A stretch of 64,000 nt of DNA, from NCBI RefSeq assembly GCF_000964795.1, contig NZ_LANX01000001.1, positions 1,204,661 to 1,268,660 on the forward strand, in the 5' to 3' direction. The DNA comes from Candidatus Neoehrlichia procyonis str. RAC413. GTDB lineage: Bacteria > Pseudomonadota > Alphaproteobacteria > Rickettsiales > Anaplasmataceae. A program made the translations under genes and the position numbers. Positions 19,950-30,396 of the stretch are shown here, piece after piece; position 1 is the stretch's first letter; each line of letters opens with the position of its first letter. The notes under the pieces were generated by a model. The model did no database searches, was not told where the DNA came from, and saw only the letters and a list, made by a program, of their open reading frames with translations.

Positions 19950-21344
19950 AAACGTTTATACAATTACTTGTATATTTTGGCGGTGTATTTTTAATTGTGT
20001 ATTAAAGATATTTGTATAAATGATTAATGATGGAGTATAGTTACGTCTTTTATTGTGCGTCTTTGCATGCAGTATGGGTTTTTTGTTTAATAAATAGGTA
20101 ATTTATTTGGATGTAATAAAGATGTGATTGTATTAATTATCATAAGGATAATATTTTATAAATGGATGTATTGTATGCTTATGCTAATAATATTCTATAT
20201 TTAAGGATTAACTATAAATATAATAATGGAAGTAATTTGTGATGAGTTATGCGCGTAGTTTCAAAATAATTTTTGCGTCTTTGTACATGTGAAAGATTTT
20301 TATGCATTACACAAATACTGTATTGTAGATAAATAAGTATGTAATATATTGTAGAAATTGCTATTAGCATACAATTTCTTTGGGTTTGTTACAGCATAAA
20401 TATTATACAATGCTTTAAACAACATGGATGCTAAATATTTCTTCTAAAGTCTAAAACATTTATGCATATTGCTGTTGTATACAGCTATTATGAAGCTGTA
20501 AATGTAGTATATCATTAATACTAATGACAAGTTTTTTTATATGTAAATGTTACTTATGTGTATTTTAATGTTTTTTTATTGATAATAAGTGTTCACTTAT
20601 ATCATATCAAAAACCTAAATAATATGAGGATTAGCAAGATAAGCTTATTGTACTTTTTTGAATCATATGTAACAAATTGTGTATTGTTTAGCAGTTATAT
20701 TAGTAAGCTTTACATACTATTTAGAATATTAAATATATATTATATTTTATTGTACTGTAATTATTACAAATACGGGAGTTTGCTTACATAATATTATACC
20801 GTATTTTTAACTTTCTACAAGGTTGATATGCATATATAGACTCCGTGTTGTAGATATTAAAATTATGTGTTTTGTATATGTTGTATAAATTCATGACTCC
20901 TGCTGTTTAGATTTTGGTATTTTATCAATTTGCAAGCTTCTAAAAGAATTTGTTGATATTGATCAATATATTATTGTATTAGTATATAATGTAGTATAAA
21001 AAAAGTTTTGCTATTTTATTAGTGCTTATTTATATCGTAAATTAAAAATATTGGGATTATATATATGGATACGATACAGCAAAAACTAACTGATATTGGT
21101 TTTGTTTATGGATGGTATTGTATGTTGCTAGTAATAAAGACAATTGGTATTTTAAGTTTGATATTATAAAGTTGTATAAAAACAAAAATATAGTTATTGC
21201 TAATAGATTTATTAATGTGAAGCTTGTATCAACATTGACAGTTAGTTATCATGTTTTAATATACTTTTGATACTGATAATTTTGTAGATGATTTTTTACA
21301 GGAAAGCATTGTATTTAAGGTATATTGATTTAAATAAGAATTAC
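19950..21344. other. Large convergent intergenic gap
   Basis: This is about 1.4 kb between the MreD-like gene and the 3' end of mnmA. A 77-codon hydrophobic frame (20558-20791) and a 34-codon frame starting MDTIQQKLTDIGFVYG (21065) have no family match I know. The latter could be a relic. No tRNA or strong hairpin was seen. Confidence 0.35.
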
Positions 21345-22460
21345 TTAAGTTTTATTGTATATCCAGCCACCACCTAGCATTCTATCTTTGTTATATATTA
21401 CACATGCTTGCCCTGGGGTAATTACGCAATAACTATTTTCTAATAATACGGTTGCTGAATTTGTATTATCTAGAAATATAGTTGCTGGACTCCCAGGATG
21501 AGATGAGCGAAGCTTTACTTCTACTTTTAATCCTTGAAGTGGAATTTGGTTTTTTGATATCCAGTTTAAATCCTTAATATACAACTTGTTTTTCATCAAA
21601 GATGATAAAGGACCAACAATAACTTCATTTTTTTCTGCATTTAGGTTTACTACATGTAGTGGTATGGGTGATGATATGCCGAGACCTTTTCTTTGTCCTA
21701 CTGTAAAATTGACTATACCATTATGTTCTCCTAAAACCTGGCCGTTAATATGTATGATTTTACCTTTTTTCATGGTACTTGGCTTAAGATTAAAAATAGT
21801 TTTTTTGTATGTTTCTGACACAAAACATATATCTTGACTATCTGGTTTGTTAGCAATACTTAAATTAAAAAACTCTGCTAGAGCTCTAATATCGCTTTTT
21901 TGGAAGTTTCCTAATGGAAATCTTAGAAATTTTAGTTGGTCGGGAGTAACGGAAAATAAAAAATAACTTTGATCTTTTTTTATGTCTTTGCTTGAAAATA
22001 TTTGCATTTCACCTTTAACTTCTACTTGTCTAATATAATGACCTGTTGCTAATACGTCTCCACCTATATTTTTCATTGTGTGTAAAAGATCCCTAAACTT
22101 TACTGTTTGATTACATTTTACACATGGTATAGGAGTTTCACCACGTTCATAAGAACTTATAAAATCATCTATTACCTCTTTTTTAAATACTTGTTCGTAG
22201 TTTAATACGTAGTGAGGAAATCCCATAGAGGCAGCAACTCTTTTTGCATCATAAATATCAATATTGCCACAACATGCTTTTTTTTTTGAATTATTATTAG
22301 AATATAACTGCATAGTAACCCCTATTACCTTGTATCCTAGTACATGTAAAAGTGCTGACGTTACTGAGCTATCGACACCTCCTGACATTGCAACTACTAC
22401 AGTTGTTTCTTGAGGGGGTTTATTGGGTACTAATGGATTAATTTTAAAGTTATTGATCAT
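21345..22460 (-). CDS. mnmA: tRNA-specific 2-thiouridylase MnmA
   Basis: This 371-residue enzyme inserts sulfur at the wobble uridine of Glu, Gln and Lys tRNAs. The ATP-binding PP-loop is [19 protein letters not shown] (about 19-37). The catalytic cysteines are Cys116 in [14 protein letters not shown] and Cys212 in [12 protein letters not shown]-terminal parts include [12 protein letters not shown] and the ending MLGGGWI. An upstream in-frame start would add 59 residues, to base 22637. I prefer the internal ATG ([12 protein letters not shown]) because the added part is unrelated to the family and the resulting length is normal; neither start has a clear ribosome site. Confidence 0.93.
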   Translation of the reverse strand: MINNFKINPLVPNKPPQETTVVVAMSGGVDSSVTSALLHVLGYKVIGVTMQLYSNNNSKKKACCGNIDIYDAKRVAASMGFPHYVLNYEQVFKKEVIDDFISSYERGETPIPCVKCNQTVKFRDLLHTMKNIGGDVLATGHYIRQVEVKGEMQIFSSKDIKKDQSYFLFSVTPDQLKFLRFPLGNFQKSDIRALAEFFNLSIANKPDSQDICFVSETYKKTIFNLKPSTMKKGKIIHINGQVLGEHNGIVNFTVGQRKGLGISSPIPLHVVNLNAEKNEVIVGPLSSLMKNKLYIKDLNWISKNQIPLQGLKVEVKLRSSHPGSPATIFLDNTNSATVLLENSYCVITPGQACVIYNKDRMLGGGWIYNKT

Positions 22461-23108
22461 AATATATATAGAGCTGTTGTAATGTACAAGTGTAGCATGG
22501 CAAAATATATATTTATTTCGCTGATTTTTCAAGTCCAAAATTGGTAGAAGATTAATGTAATTGTTTGTATATATGATACATGGGATTATTTCAAGTATTT
22601 CGAATGTTTTTAGTCCATTTGTGAATAATAATATCATGAAAATTAAATTATTATAATAGAGTTTGTACAGTATGTGTAATTATTTATGTTAACATACTTT
22701 TACGTGCTTATTTTGCTGATTTATTACGTGGTAAGTATCATTATACTAATTTTTACTACGATAACATAACGTTGTGGTGGTCATGTATTCTCCTGATTAT
22801 GTTTTATATATATTGTATTACCTACCTTGTAATATCAGTAATGCACTATATACGTTACTGTGATGACTAATATACAAAAATATTTTTTGTTAGATAACTA
22901 TTATTTAAGCTATTATGTTGGTATATTTTTTAATTACGCTACTTTCTTTGTGATAAAGATTTTTTATTATTGTTGATTAGCAGATTGCTTACAACAAGTA
23001 TGCCACATAAGTGAAAGTATAATGATGTGATAAGAAGAACTATTCATGTACTTCTCCTTTTTTAAGAGTATTGTTGGTAGTATTGATTATTAACAAAGTA
23101 ATAAGATG
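22461..23108. other. Intergenic gap
   Basis: This region of about 650 bases lies upstream of mnmA and downstream of the PilT-like gene, both on the minus strand. Part of it is open in frame with mnmA but lacks family similarity. No other feature was recognised. Confidence 0.35.
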
Positions 23109-24131
23109 CTAGAATATATCATAATGTGTATCATAAAAAAATTGGGTATTAGATAAATTTGACAGGATAATTTGTACATCATGATAAGTCAACTTATTTT
23201 GTTCTATAAGTTCATTAATTTTGTTCTTTATGTTAGAAGAGTTGATTTGTTGTAACTTGTCCTCTTGTATTAAGTTTTGTACTTTACTGTTACATTTTAT
23301 AAAATCATATAAATATAAGCTGTTATTATGGATTTTACTTGTAATAAAAACTTGTAACATTATTCCTAATAAATGATACGAAAGCGTATTAAGACCAGAC
23401 TGCCTATGTGGAAAAAGGGAAATAATTTTTTCTATTGCATATGTCACTGATACTGCATCTACCAATGCTATAACTAAAGTTCCTATAGCAATGCAATTGT
23501 TTGCTATATGGATTAATTCAGTACTATTAATGCAGCCTAGTATTACAATATCTGCTGATTGATTTTTGATAAATTCAAAATTAACTTGTGATAAGTTATA
23601 TGAGCTTATTATCGATTTATTTGATGTTTTATGGAAAGCATTATCATTGCTAAAGATCAACACATGTTTTTTTTGATTATTATTAATTTCGTCTAGTAAT
23701 GCATTAATTGTTATATCTTTATTGTGATGAGGTGCTCCGGTAACTATTATTAATCCTTTTGATGCTGAACTGATAGTTTTTAATAATTCAATAGGTATAT
23801 TTAATTCTGATAAAGAATAAGAGGTTTTTTTGTTAATTTGTATCACCATTTTTATTTGTGATATGCTACGTATAATATGTATATTTAGTTGGTATTCTTG
23901 ATTAAAGTTCAAGGTAGTTGTGAAGTAATTTTTTGATTTACAAAGGTTATAAGCTTCTTCTGTGAGTACCGATTCTATTATTTTTTCTATTTCTATAGTA
24001 CTACAATTTTTGAGCTGTAAAAATTCTATACGACCAAGAGTTTTAATAGCAGGAGGTGTGTTAGGAATAAAATATATATGTGAAGCAGAATATTGTATTG
24101 AAGATAAAATTAGTTGATTGAAATATTGCAT
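23109..24131 (-). CDS. PilT/GspE-like secretion ATPase homologue, degenerate
   Basis: This 340-residue protein follows the plan of the twitching-motility/secretion ATPases. The N-terminal ASHIYFIPNTPPAIKTLGRI (about 16-35) matches ASD-x-H...P-x-x-R-x-x-G. SKGLIIVTGAPHHNKDITIN (about 124-143) sits where the Walker A loop GPTGSGKST should be. HVLIFSNDNAF replaces the Asp box, SADIVILGCINSTELIHIA replaces the Walker B region, and GTLVIALVDAVSVTYAIEKI replaces the His box. The loop keeps one Lys, but the Gly/Ser-Thr residues, the Walker B Glu and the His residues are gone. It is probably unable to hydrolyse ATP normally. No pilus genes are nearby. Confidence 0.65.
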   Translation of the reverse strand: MQYFNQLILSSIQYSASHIYFIPNTPPAIKTLGRIEFLQLKNCSTIEIEKIIESVLTEEAYNLCKSKNYFTTTLNFNQEYQLNIHIIRSISQIKMVIQINKKTSYSLSELNIPIELLKTISSASKGLIIVTGAPHHNKDITINALLDEINNNQKKHVLIFSNDNAFHKTSNKSIISSYNLSQVNFEFIKNQSADIVILGCINSTELIHIANNCIAIGTLVIALVDAVSVTYAIEKIISLFPHRQSGLNTLSYHLLGIMLQVFITSKIHNNSLYLYDFIKCNSKVQNLIQEDKLQQINSSNIKNKINELIEQNKLTYHDVQIILSNLSNTQFFYDTHYDIF

Positions 24132-24665
24132 TCAATTTAGGACTTAGTATTTTAATGAAGGAGTATATAGTATTTTTATTTAATTAGTATTAAGGAAAGT
24201 ACATTATATATTCTATATGTGGGCTTATTAATATAGGTACGTTTTATTTTTACATTATTTTTGTAAATTGTTCAGGAAGTTAAATTGTGATATTTTTGAG
24301 TATAATACAAATTTTCGTGAATTAATGTTTTAAAGAAAATTTTATAGCTATCAATGTGCTCTTATATCGTGTGTAAATTGCTTACATCTTATATATTTAA
24401 GTGATAACTAATGGGTAGAGTTGTTTTACTTGTAATAATAGAAATTTAAATTTGAAGATATTAATAAATTATATAAGCTTTTGTATCATATGGTGTGATG
24501 ATTTGATATGATTATATATCGTATATGTATTATTTAGTTATTCTGAAAATTAGCTTATTATGGGATATGATCCTTGATATTTTAAAGTTTTTTTGTGAAT
24601 TCTATAAAAAGTGGGAATGTTCAAAATTTTATAACTTTTGTAGTAAAAAGATGATTTTATAGAGT
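24132..24665. other. Intergenic gap upstream of the PilT-like gene
   Basis: This AT-rich spacer is expected to contain the promoter of the PilT-like gene. No ORF or RNA gene was recognised. It ends at the strong hairpin downstream of the repeat-protein gene. Confidence 0.35.
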
Positions 24666-24702
24666 AATAAGCACTATAAAACGTTGTTTTATAGTGCTTA
24701 TT
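24666..24702. terminator. Perfect 17-bp stem-loop downstream of the repeat-protein gene
   Basis: The arms 24666-24682 and 24686-24702 are perfectly complementary over 17 bp around a 3-base centre. The stem lies 16 bases past the stop codon of the minus-strand 1,240-residue protein gene, the right place for a transcription terminator. It is the strongest short-loop hairpin I found in the window. The U-run is clearer in the plus direction, so it may act in both directions. Confidence 0.75.
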
Positions 24703-24718
24703 TTAAAGATTAGCCTGT

Positions 24719-27700
24719 TTATCTATTAAGTGTTTTTGTGTTATATTGTTGCAGTGATGTTGCATCAAGTTTATTAGAAGGGTTACTAGAGGCTTCTTTG
24801 TGTTTTTGTTGAAGTTCTTTTATTACTTGTGCGAAAAGTTTTTCATTATGTGGTTGTGTTAATGTTTCTACACGATGTTGTGGTTTGGTACTTATAGATG
24901 TTGATGGAGTACTTGTTGATCTTTGAAGTTGTGTCACATGTAATGATTGATGTTTTTGTTGAAGTTCTTTTATTACTTGTGCGAGAAGTTCTCCATTATG
25001 TGGTTGTGTTAATGTTTCTACACGATGTTGTGGTTTGGTACTTATAGATGTTGATGGAGTACTTGTTGATCTTTGAAGTTGTGTCACATGTAATGATTGA
25101 TGTTTTTGTTGAAGTTCTTTTATTACCTGTGTAAAAAGTTGTCTATTATGTGATTGTGTTAATGTTTTTACATGGTGTTGTGGGTTAGTGCTTATAGATG
25201 TTGATGGAGTACTTGCTGGTTTTTGAAGTTGCGTAACACGTGGTGACTGATGTTTTTGTTGAGGTTCTTTTATTACCTGTACAAAAAGTTTTCCATTATG
25301 TGATTGTGTTAATGTTTTTGTAGTATGATGTTGTGATTTAGTACTTGTAGGTGTTGATGGAATACTTGTTGATTGTGAAGTAAGTAATTTTTCATAAATG
25401 TTTTTAAGCTGTGTAACATGTGACTGTTTTTTTTGTTGGAGATCTTTTATTGTTTGTGGAGAATGTTCTTTATCATGTGGTTGTATTGTTTTTTCTGTAT
25501 GGGATTGTGATTCTTTACTTGTAGATGTAGATAAAGCACTTGTTGATTGTAAAGTAGATATATGTTGTGCTGTTGTTAACTTTGTTGCTGTATGAGTTGA
25601 AAGATTTCTCTTTACTAGGGTAGTATTTTGTAAGTCAGCAGAAGTGTTATTAGTTTGGGGTATAGGTTGGGTAGCAACTTTATCTTTATTTTGTTGTTTA
25701 TCTGTACTTATTGTCTGTAAGTAAAGTTGTGATAAAGAGGGTTTACGAGCAATGGCAGGTTTGATTATTTTTTGTATATTCTGTGAAATTACTGGTGTTG
25801 TTTGCTGTGAGGTCTGACCTGCAGATTCTTTTTTGCTTGTGATAGTTATACTTTGATTTTGTGCTTCTACTTTTTGTGTATTATCATCATTATAGGATGG
25901 TGATGTGGTATTAGTTGTTTTAATGTTAAAAAGCGGAATTTTTCTATATGTAGCTGTTGTTTTTGAGTAAGGTTTTGGATTTATTATAGGGTTAATATTT
26001 GTATGTAATATTTGTGTAGAAGATGTATTCTTAGATGTAGTATTGTCTAAAACAGTAGGATCTTTAGAGTTTGATGTATCAAGTAATTGATCTAAAAATT
26101 TGTAGCGTAAAACGTCTATTTTTTTAGATAATGGATTCTTCGATGTAATATTGTTTAAAACAGTAGCATCTGCAGAAGTGGATTGTATATGGTTATGAGT
26201 TTGTTGTGTATTATTTTTATCATTTATACTTAAGGGCTGTTGTTCTTTAGTCATTGATTTACCAAGTTGTTTATAAAAATTTTGTGAATTAACAGAAGAA
26301 GATGGTCTTTCAAGGGTTAATTTAGCATCTGCAGAAATAGGTTGTGTAGGTTTATTAATCTGTAATGTATCATTTTTGCTATTCGTATTTAAGGGTTGTT
26401 GTTCTTTAGTCATTGATTTATCAAATTGTTTATAAAAATTTTGTGAATTAGCAGAAGAAGATGGTCTTTCAAGGGTTAATTTAGCATCTGCAGGAGTAGG
26501 TTGTATAGGTTTATGAACTTGTAATATATCATTTTTACTATTCATATTTAAGTGTCGTTGTTCTTTATTGATTGATTCATTAAGTAATTGATCTAAAAAT
26601 TTGTAGCGTAAAATAGCTATTTTCTTAGATGATGAATTCTTCGATGTAATATTATTTAAAACATCTGCAGAAGTGGATTGTATAGGGTTATGAATTTGTG
26701 GTGTATTATTTTTACCATTCATACTTAAGGGCTGTTGTTCTTTAGTCATTGATTTACCAAGTTGTTTATAAAAATTTTGTGAATTAGCAGAAGAAGATGG
26801 CCTTTCAAGGGTTAATTCAACATCTGCAGAAGTGGATTGTATAGGGTTATGAATTTGTGGTGTATTATTTTTACCATTCATACTTAAGGGCTGTTGCTCT
26901 TTAGTCATTGATTTACCAAGTTGTTTATAAAAATTTTGTGAATTAGCAGAAGAAGATGGCCTTTCAAGGGTTAACTCAGAATCTGCAGAAGTAGGTTGTA
27001 TAAGTTCATGAATTTGTGGTGTATTATTTTTACCATTCATACTTAAGGGCTGTTGTTCTTTAGTCATTAATTTACCAAGTTGTTTATAAAAATTTTGTGA
27101 ATTAGCAGAAGAAGATGGCCTTTCAAGGGTTAACTCAGAATCTGCAGAAGTAGGTTGTGTAAGTTCATGAATTTGTGATGTATCATTTTTACTATTCATA
27201 TTTAATGGTTGTTGTTCTTTGATTTTTGATTGATTAACAGAAATCGTATCTTTAAATGTATTGTTTTTATCGTTAGTATTTGAAAGTTGCTGCTTTTGAG
27301 GTACTGATTTATGAGGTTGTGTATAAGAAGTTTGATCTTTGATAACAGGTATAATATTATGTGAAGTAGTAGGTTCTTGATCTATAGTATAACTATTATT
27401 GATATCCATATATATCTGTTGATCTTCTATTGGTGTGCTCTTACGATATTGCTTTAAAATATATGATAAAGATCGGACTTTGCTTGTATACGGATGGTAT
27501 TCTGATGTTAAAGGATATTTGGTATTATATGGTGAATTAGTAATACTGCTTTGATCTTGAGAAGATTGTGCTTTATTATAAATAGGTTCTTTTATAGTTG
27601 TTATTTCTGATGTTTTGTTGTACTGATATTGAGTTTTGTGAGATGGTAGATTTTTTAATTGTTCAGTTACATTATCTGTTAGGGATTGCTTTATATCAAT

Positions 27701-28441
27701 GTCCTTTGCCATATATATTAAATGTAGAGGAGTTGCTACTTTTAGCTTAATAGCCATGTCTTGTGTGTATTTTTTAGATTTTATATTATTTATTAAATGT
27801 GATAGCGTAGAAGAAAAATCGATATCTATGGTGTTATTCTGGTGTTTAATTATGTCCTTTTGTGTAGATATATGACTTTGAAAACATACTGTAATTGATC
27901 CTAGATGTTCATTCAATTGTGATTTGATGTCTATTCCATATTTATGAACAATATGTATTAGGTTTTTAGAAAGTACATTGATTTTTATACAAGGTTTATG
28001 TTCATCAAATATTTTTGCATTACTCATTTGATATTTTGTACAAGACTTAATATTGGATAAGAATAATTTGTTCAATCCGTTGTTATTGCAATGATTAGCT
28101 AGCCCCTCAATAATTATGGGGTTTACATCAATCTTATCGAAAGAGTTACTTTTTATTATGTTATCTATTGTTGATAAAGCTGTTGTTCTGTTATTAGGTA
28201 ATGTATTTTCATTATTCTGTGTTGAAGTGTGTTCTAAATTTTTAGTGTCTATTTTTTTTTGATTTATATAAAAGTTTATATTTTTAAGATTTTTAATAAG
28301 TGATTCTTCCGTTAAACATTCTGTACTTTGTATACAATTTTTTAATTCATCTATATTGATCTTGGAAAATACTTGATCGAATGTTAATGGCTGAAGGCTT
28401 TTAGATATATTCTTGTAAGTATTGAATTTTTTATGAAACAT
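24719..28441 (-). CDS. Large Ser/Thr/Gln-rich tandem-repeat protein
   Basis: This 1,240-residue protein matches no enzyme family I know. The N-terminal 330 residues or so are non-repetitive, with no signal peptide or membrane segment. A central region (about 400-760) has roughly seven copies of a 53-residue repeat containing LTLERPSSSANSQNFYKQ and TKEQQPLSMN, with interruptions such as LRYKFLDQLL. The C-terminal 220 residues or so have four good 50-residue repeats containing QVIKELQQKHQSLHVTQLQ. Ehrlichia tandem-repeat proteins are known secreted effectors and antigens, usually without a classical signal peptide; assignment here is inference. The N-terminus (FSKINIDELKNCI) weakly recalls the start of the neighbouring paralogues. 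A strong hairpin follows the gene. Confidence 0.85.
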   Translation of the reverse strand: MFHKKFNTYKNISKSLQPLTFDQVFSKINIDELKNCIQSTECLTEESLIKNLKNINFYINQKKIDTKNLEHTSTQNNENTLPNNRTTALSTIDNIIKSNSFDKIDVNPIIIEGLANHCNNNGLNKLFLSNIKSCTKYQMSNAKIFDEHKPCIKINVLSKNLIHIVHKYGIDIKSQLNEHLGSITVCFQSHISTQKDIIKHQNNTIDIDFSSTLSHLINNIKSKKYTQDMAIKLKVATPLHLIYMAKDIDIKQSLTDNVTEQLKNLPSHKTQYQYNKTSEITTIKEPIYNKAQSSQDQSSITNSPYNTKYPLTSEYHPYTSKVRSLSYILKQYRKSTPIEDQQIYMDINNSYTIDQEPTTSHNIIPVIKDQTSYTQPHKSVPQKQQLSNTNDKNNTFKDTISVNQSKIKEQQPLNMNSKNDTSQIHELTQPTSADSELTLERPSSSANSQNFYKQLGKLMTKEQQPLSMNGKNNTPQIHELIQPTSADSELTLERPSSSANSQNFYKQLGKSMTKEQQPLSMNGKNNTPQIHNPIQSTSADVELTLERPSSSANSQNFYKQLGKSMTKEQQPLSMNGKNNTPQIHNPIQSTSADVLNNITSKNSSSKKIAILRYKFLDQLLNESINKEQRHLNMNSKNDILQVHKPIQPTPADAKLTLERPSSSANSQNFYKQFDKSMTKEQQPLNTNSKNDTLQINKPTQPISADAKLTLERPSSSVNSQNFYKQLGKSMTKEQQPLSINDKNNTQQTHNHIQSTSADATVLNNITSKNPLSKKIDVLRYKFLDQLLDTSNSKDPTVLDNTTSKNTSSTQILHTNINPIINPKPYSKTTATYRKIPLFNIKTTNTTSPSYNDDNTQKVEAQNQSITITSKKESAGQTSQQTTPVISQNIQKIIKPAIARKPSLSQLYLQTISTDKQQNKDKVATQPIPQTNNTSADLQNTTLVKRNLSTHTATKLTTAQHISTLQSTSALSTSTSKESQSHTEKTIQPHDKEHSPQTIKDLQQKKQSHVTQLKNIYEKLLTSQSTSIPSTPTSTKSQHHTTKTLTQSHNGKLFVQVIKEPQQKHQSPRVTQLQKPASTPSTSISTNPQHHVKTLTQSHNRQLFTQVIKELQQKHQSLHVTQLQRSTSTPSTSISTKPQHRVETLTQPHNGELLAQVIKELQQKHQSLHVTQLQRSTSTPSTSISTKPQHRVETLTQPHNEKLFAQVIKELQQKHKEASSNPSNKLDATSLQQYNTKTLNR
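24801..25400. repeat. 150-bp tandem repeats, 3' part of the large repeat gene
   Basis: The same segment recurs with anchors at 24801, 24951, 25101 and 25251, an exact 150-bp period (50 codons). The first two units are nearly identical and later ones drift towards the centre of the gene; a degenerate fifth is visible around 25420. Confidence 0.93.
26170..27235. repeat. 159-bp tandem repeats, centre of the large repeat gene
   Basis: Units of 159 bp (53 codons) are regularly spaced, for example with anchors at 26729, 26888 and 27047. Outer units are more diverged, and two are interrupted by a second element encoding LRYKFLDQLL. All lengths keep the reading frame. Confidence 0.9.
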
Positions 28442-28560
28442 GAGTTAAAACTAATTAATAATAAAGATAAATTTATTATTAAGATCTTAATATTTTATTA
28501 ATTTTATAATTAATAATAAATTGTTTTATTAATATAATTTAATTTATTATCTTAATAAAT
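28442..28560. promoter_or_regulatory. Extremely AT-rich upstream region with a 16-bp palindrome
   Basis: This spacer upstream of the large repeat gene is almost entirely A and T (only about six G/C in the central ~110 bases). It contains the perfect palindrome TATTAAGATCTTAATA at 28477-28492, some 36-51 bases before the start codon. Similar AT-only stretches lie upstream of three of the four neighbouring paralogues. A regulatory role is inference. Confidence 0.35.
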
Positions 28561-29775
28561 TTATATTTTTTTAATTATTAGTAAAGATTTTGTTTGAACA
28601 TCATATAATGATGTATCCTCTAATAATGAAGTAGGTAAATATAAAGAATTATGTTTTATACTATGTGGAATTGCTTTTAAAAAAGATAGATTAATTGCTT
28701 TTTTTATCTTTAATAGATTAAGTTTCTTAAAAAAGTTTTGTGAAAGTGTGATATCTGGAAGAGAATATGTAAAATTAGTTGATAATAAATCATTAGATTG
28801 CTTAACTAATGTATTACTTTCTTTAGTGTTGGTTCTTAAAGGTCTGTAAATATTAACATATGATAATATTTTCCATTGAATTTTTGTTAAATGGTTAATA
28901 ATTTTTTTTAATTTTATTATATGTGGATTTATTTTTACAACATATTTGTGAAGTTGTTGTGGTACTTCTACTAATAATTCGATATTGTTATAATAAATCT
29001 TTTTGTGTTTGTTTTTTAAGGATATTTTATAAGAAAGGGTTATTTTCATTGCTCCTGTAAATTGGCTTATTTTATTTAAGTTAATTATCATATGTTCTGT
29101 AATTGTTATACAATTTGATACACTTGAGTGATAATGTTTTGATGAGTAAGGGGCAATATGGCAAAGAGCAGGTGCTTTAGGAGGATCAATAGTTATTGTT
29201 GTTAATGATGCTTCTTCTAGTGTAGACAATATTTGTGTTTCAATATCTATTGCTGTTTGTTGTTTGAATATGTTTGTTTTTATTGCTGATCGTACGGACT
29301 TTAGCAGTGTACGGCCTATAAATCCTTTCTTATGAGAGTTAGTTATAAGTTCGTTTATGAGTTTTATGTGAGGTGTGAATTTGTAATGATTATAGAATAA
29401 TTTTTTATATTCTAAATATAGCAAATAGCGTTCTGGACACCTTTCTAGAAAATTTATATGATCTATATCATACATATTACATATGTATTTTATTTCCGGT
29501 AAAATATTGTGTTGATCTATTAAACTTTGGATATGAGATTGTAAAGAAGGTTTATATAGTGAGTTATTATCATGTTTGATGCTTTTATTACCTATAATTA
29601 AGTTTTTTGTAGCATAATCTTGTAGTGCTTCTTTGCCGCTTAACACACTGTTACTAGTACATATTTCTTGTATTAGTGAATTGAGTGTAATTGAAGAAAA
29701 ATTCTGATGGAATGTACCATATTGAAGATTTTGTATATCAGATTTATTATCAGTATTAATATTGTATTTAGTCAT
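28561..29775 (-). CDS. Lineage-specific paralogue A of a four-gene cluster
   Basis: This 404-residue protein is of unknown function. It shares two modules with the next genes upstream. The N-terminal module runs from FSSITLNSLIQEI through VLSGKEALQDYATKNL to FLERCPERYLLYLEYKKLF and PHIKLINELITNSH (about 27-155). The second module has an alternating polar/hydrophobic pattern, MKITLSYKISLKN, then IYYNNIELLVEVPQQL (about 243-275), which looks like beta structure. The tail is basic. No signal peptide or clear membrane helix is seen. A secreted effector role is possible but not shown. Confidence 0.8.
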   Translation of the reverse strand: MTKYNINTDNKSDIQNLQYGTFHQNFSSITLNSLIQEICTSNSVLSGKEALQDYATKNLIIGNKSIKHDNNSLYKPSLQSHIQSLIDQHNILPEIKYICNMYDIDHINFLERCPERYLLYLEYKKLFYNHYKFTPHIKLINELITNSHKKGFIGRTLLKSVRSAIKTNIFKQQTAIDIETQILSTLEEASLTTITIDPPKAPALCHIAPYSSKHYHSSVSNCITITEHMIINLNKISQFTGAMKITLSYKISLKNKHKKIYYNNIELLVEVPQQLHKYVVKINPHIIKLKKIINHLTKIQWKILSYVNIYRPLRTNTKESNTLVKQSNDLLSTNFTYSLPDITLSQNFFKKLNLLKIKKAINLSFLKAIPHSIKHNSLYLPTSLLEDTSLYDVQTKSLLIIKKI

Positions 29776-30396
29776 TAAATATTAATTAATAAATTAAAAT
29801 TATTAATAAATATTAGAATTTATATATTAATAAAATATTAATTTTTATTAAAAAATTTAAATATTAACTATAATCAAGTAGTAATACCAATGAGTTATTT
29901 AAAGTAAAATGTATTTTGCATATTTTTCTGTAAATACTATATATAACCTATATTATAGGGTATATTTATCAGTTATATTACTGTAATTAGTATGAAGAAA
30001 TAGTATTGGTAATAGTAGATATTTATACGCTTATATTCTATGAATATTTTTAAGATGAAAATATATATTAGTAGTTCTATATTCTATAATGGCATTTTTT
30101 TATATTATTTTTTATTAAGATGTTAATTTATAAATTTTTTAATGTAATATTATAATTTAAGGTTTATATTTTTTGAAATGTTTTATAGATCTTAATTTAG
30201 TTACTTAATTAATTATTTATTTATATAATATGCATATATGTTCTTGTTGAGTTTTATAATATTGTGCTTTGGGTTGCTATAAGTGTATTAGATAAAGATT
30301 ATAGGTTATTTGTAGTTATATAAAGGTGTTTTGTATTTAATTTTGAATTAACGGTATTAAATCTGTATTAAAATAATTTATAAGATGCGTACAAAT
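29776..30396. other. Intergenic gap in the paralogue cluster
   Basis: The first 80 bases or so upstream of paralogue A are almost pure A/T; the rest is AT-rich with no ORF. It probably holds the promoter of paralogue A. Confidence 0.4.

Noticed and set aside
20558..20791. 77-codon hydrophobic plus-strand frame
   Set aside because: Phe/Ile/Tyr-rich translation is expected by chance from AT-rich DNA; no start signal.
22461..22637. N-terminal extension of MnmA by 59 residues
   Set aside because: No similarity to the family in the extension and no ribosome site; the internal ATG gives the normal length.
25398..25595. Cys-rich 65-codon plus-strand frame opposite the repeat giant
   Set aside because: Antisense image of Gln/Thr-rich codons; no independent signal.
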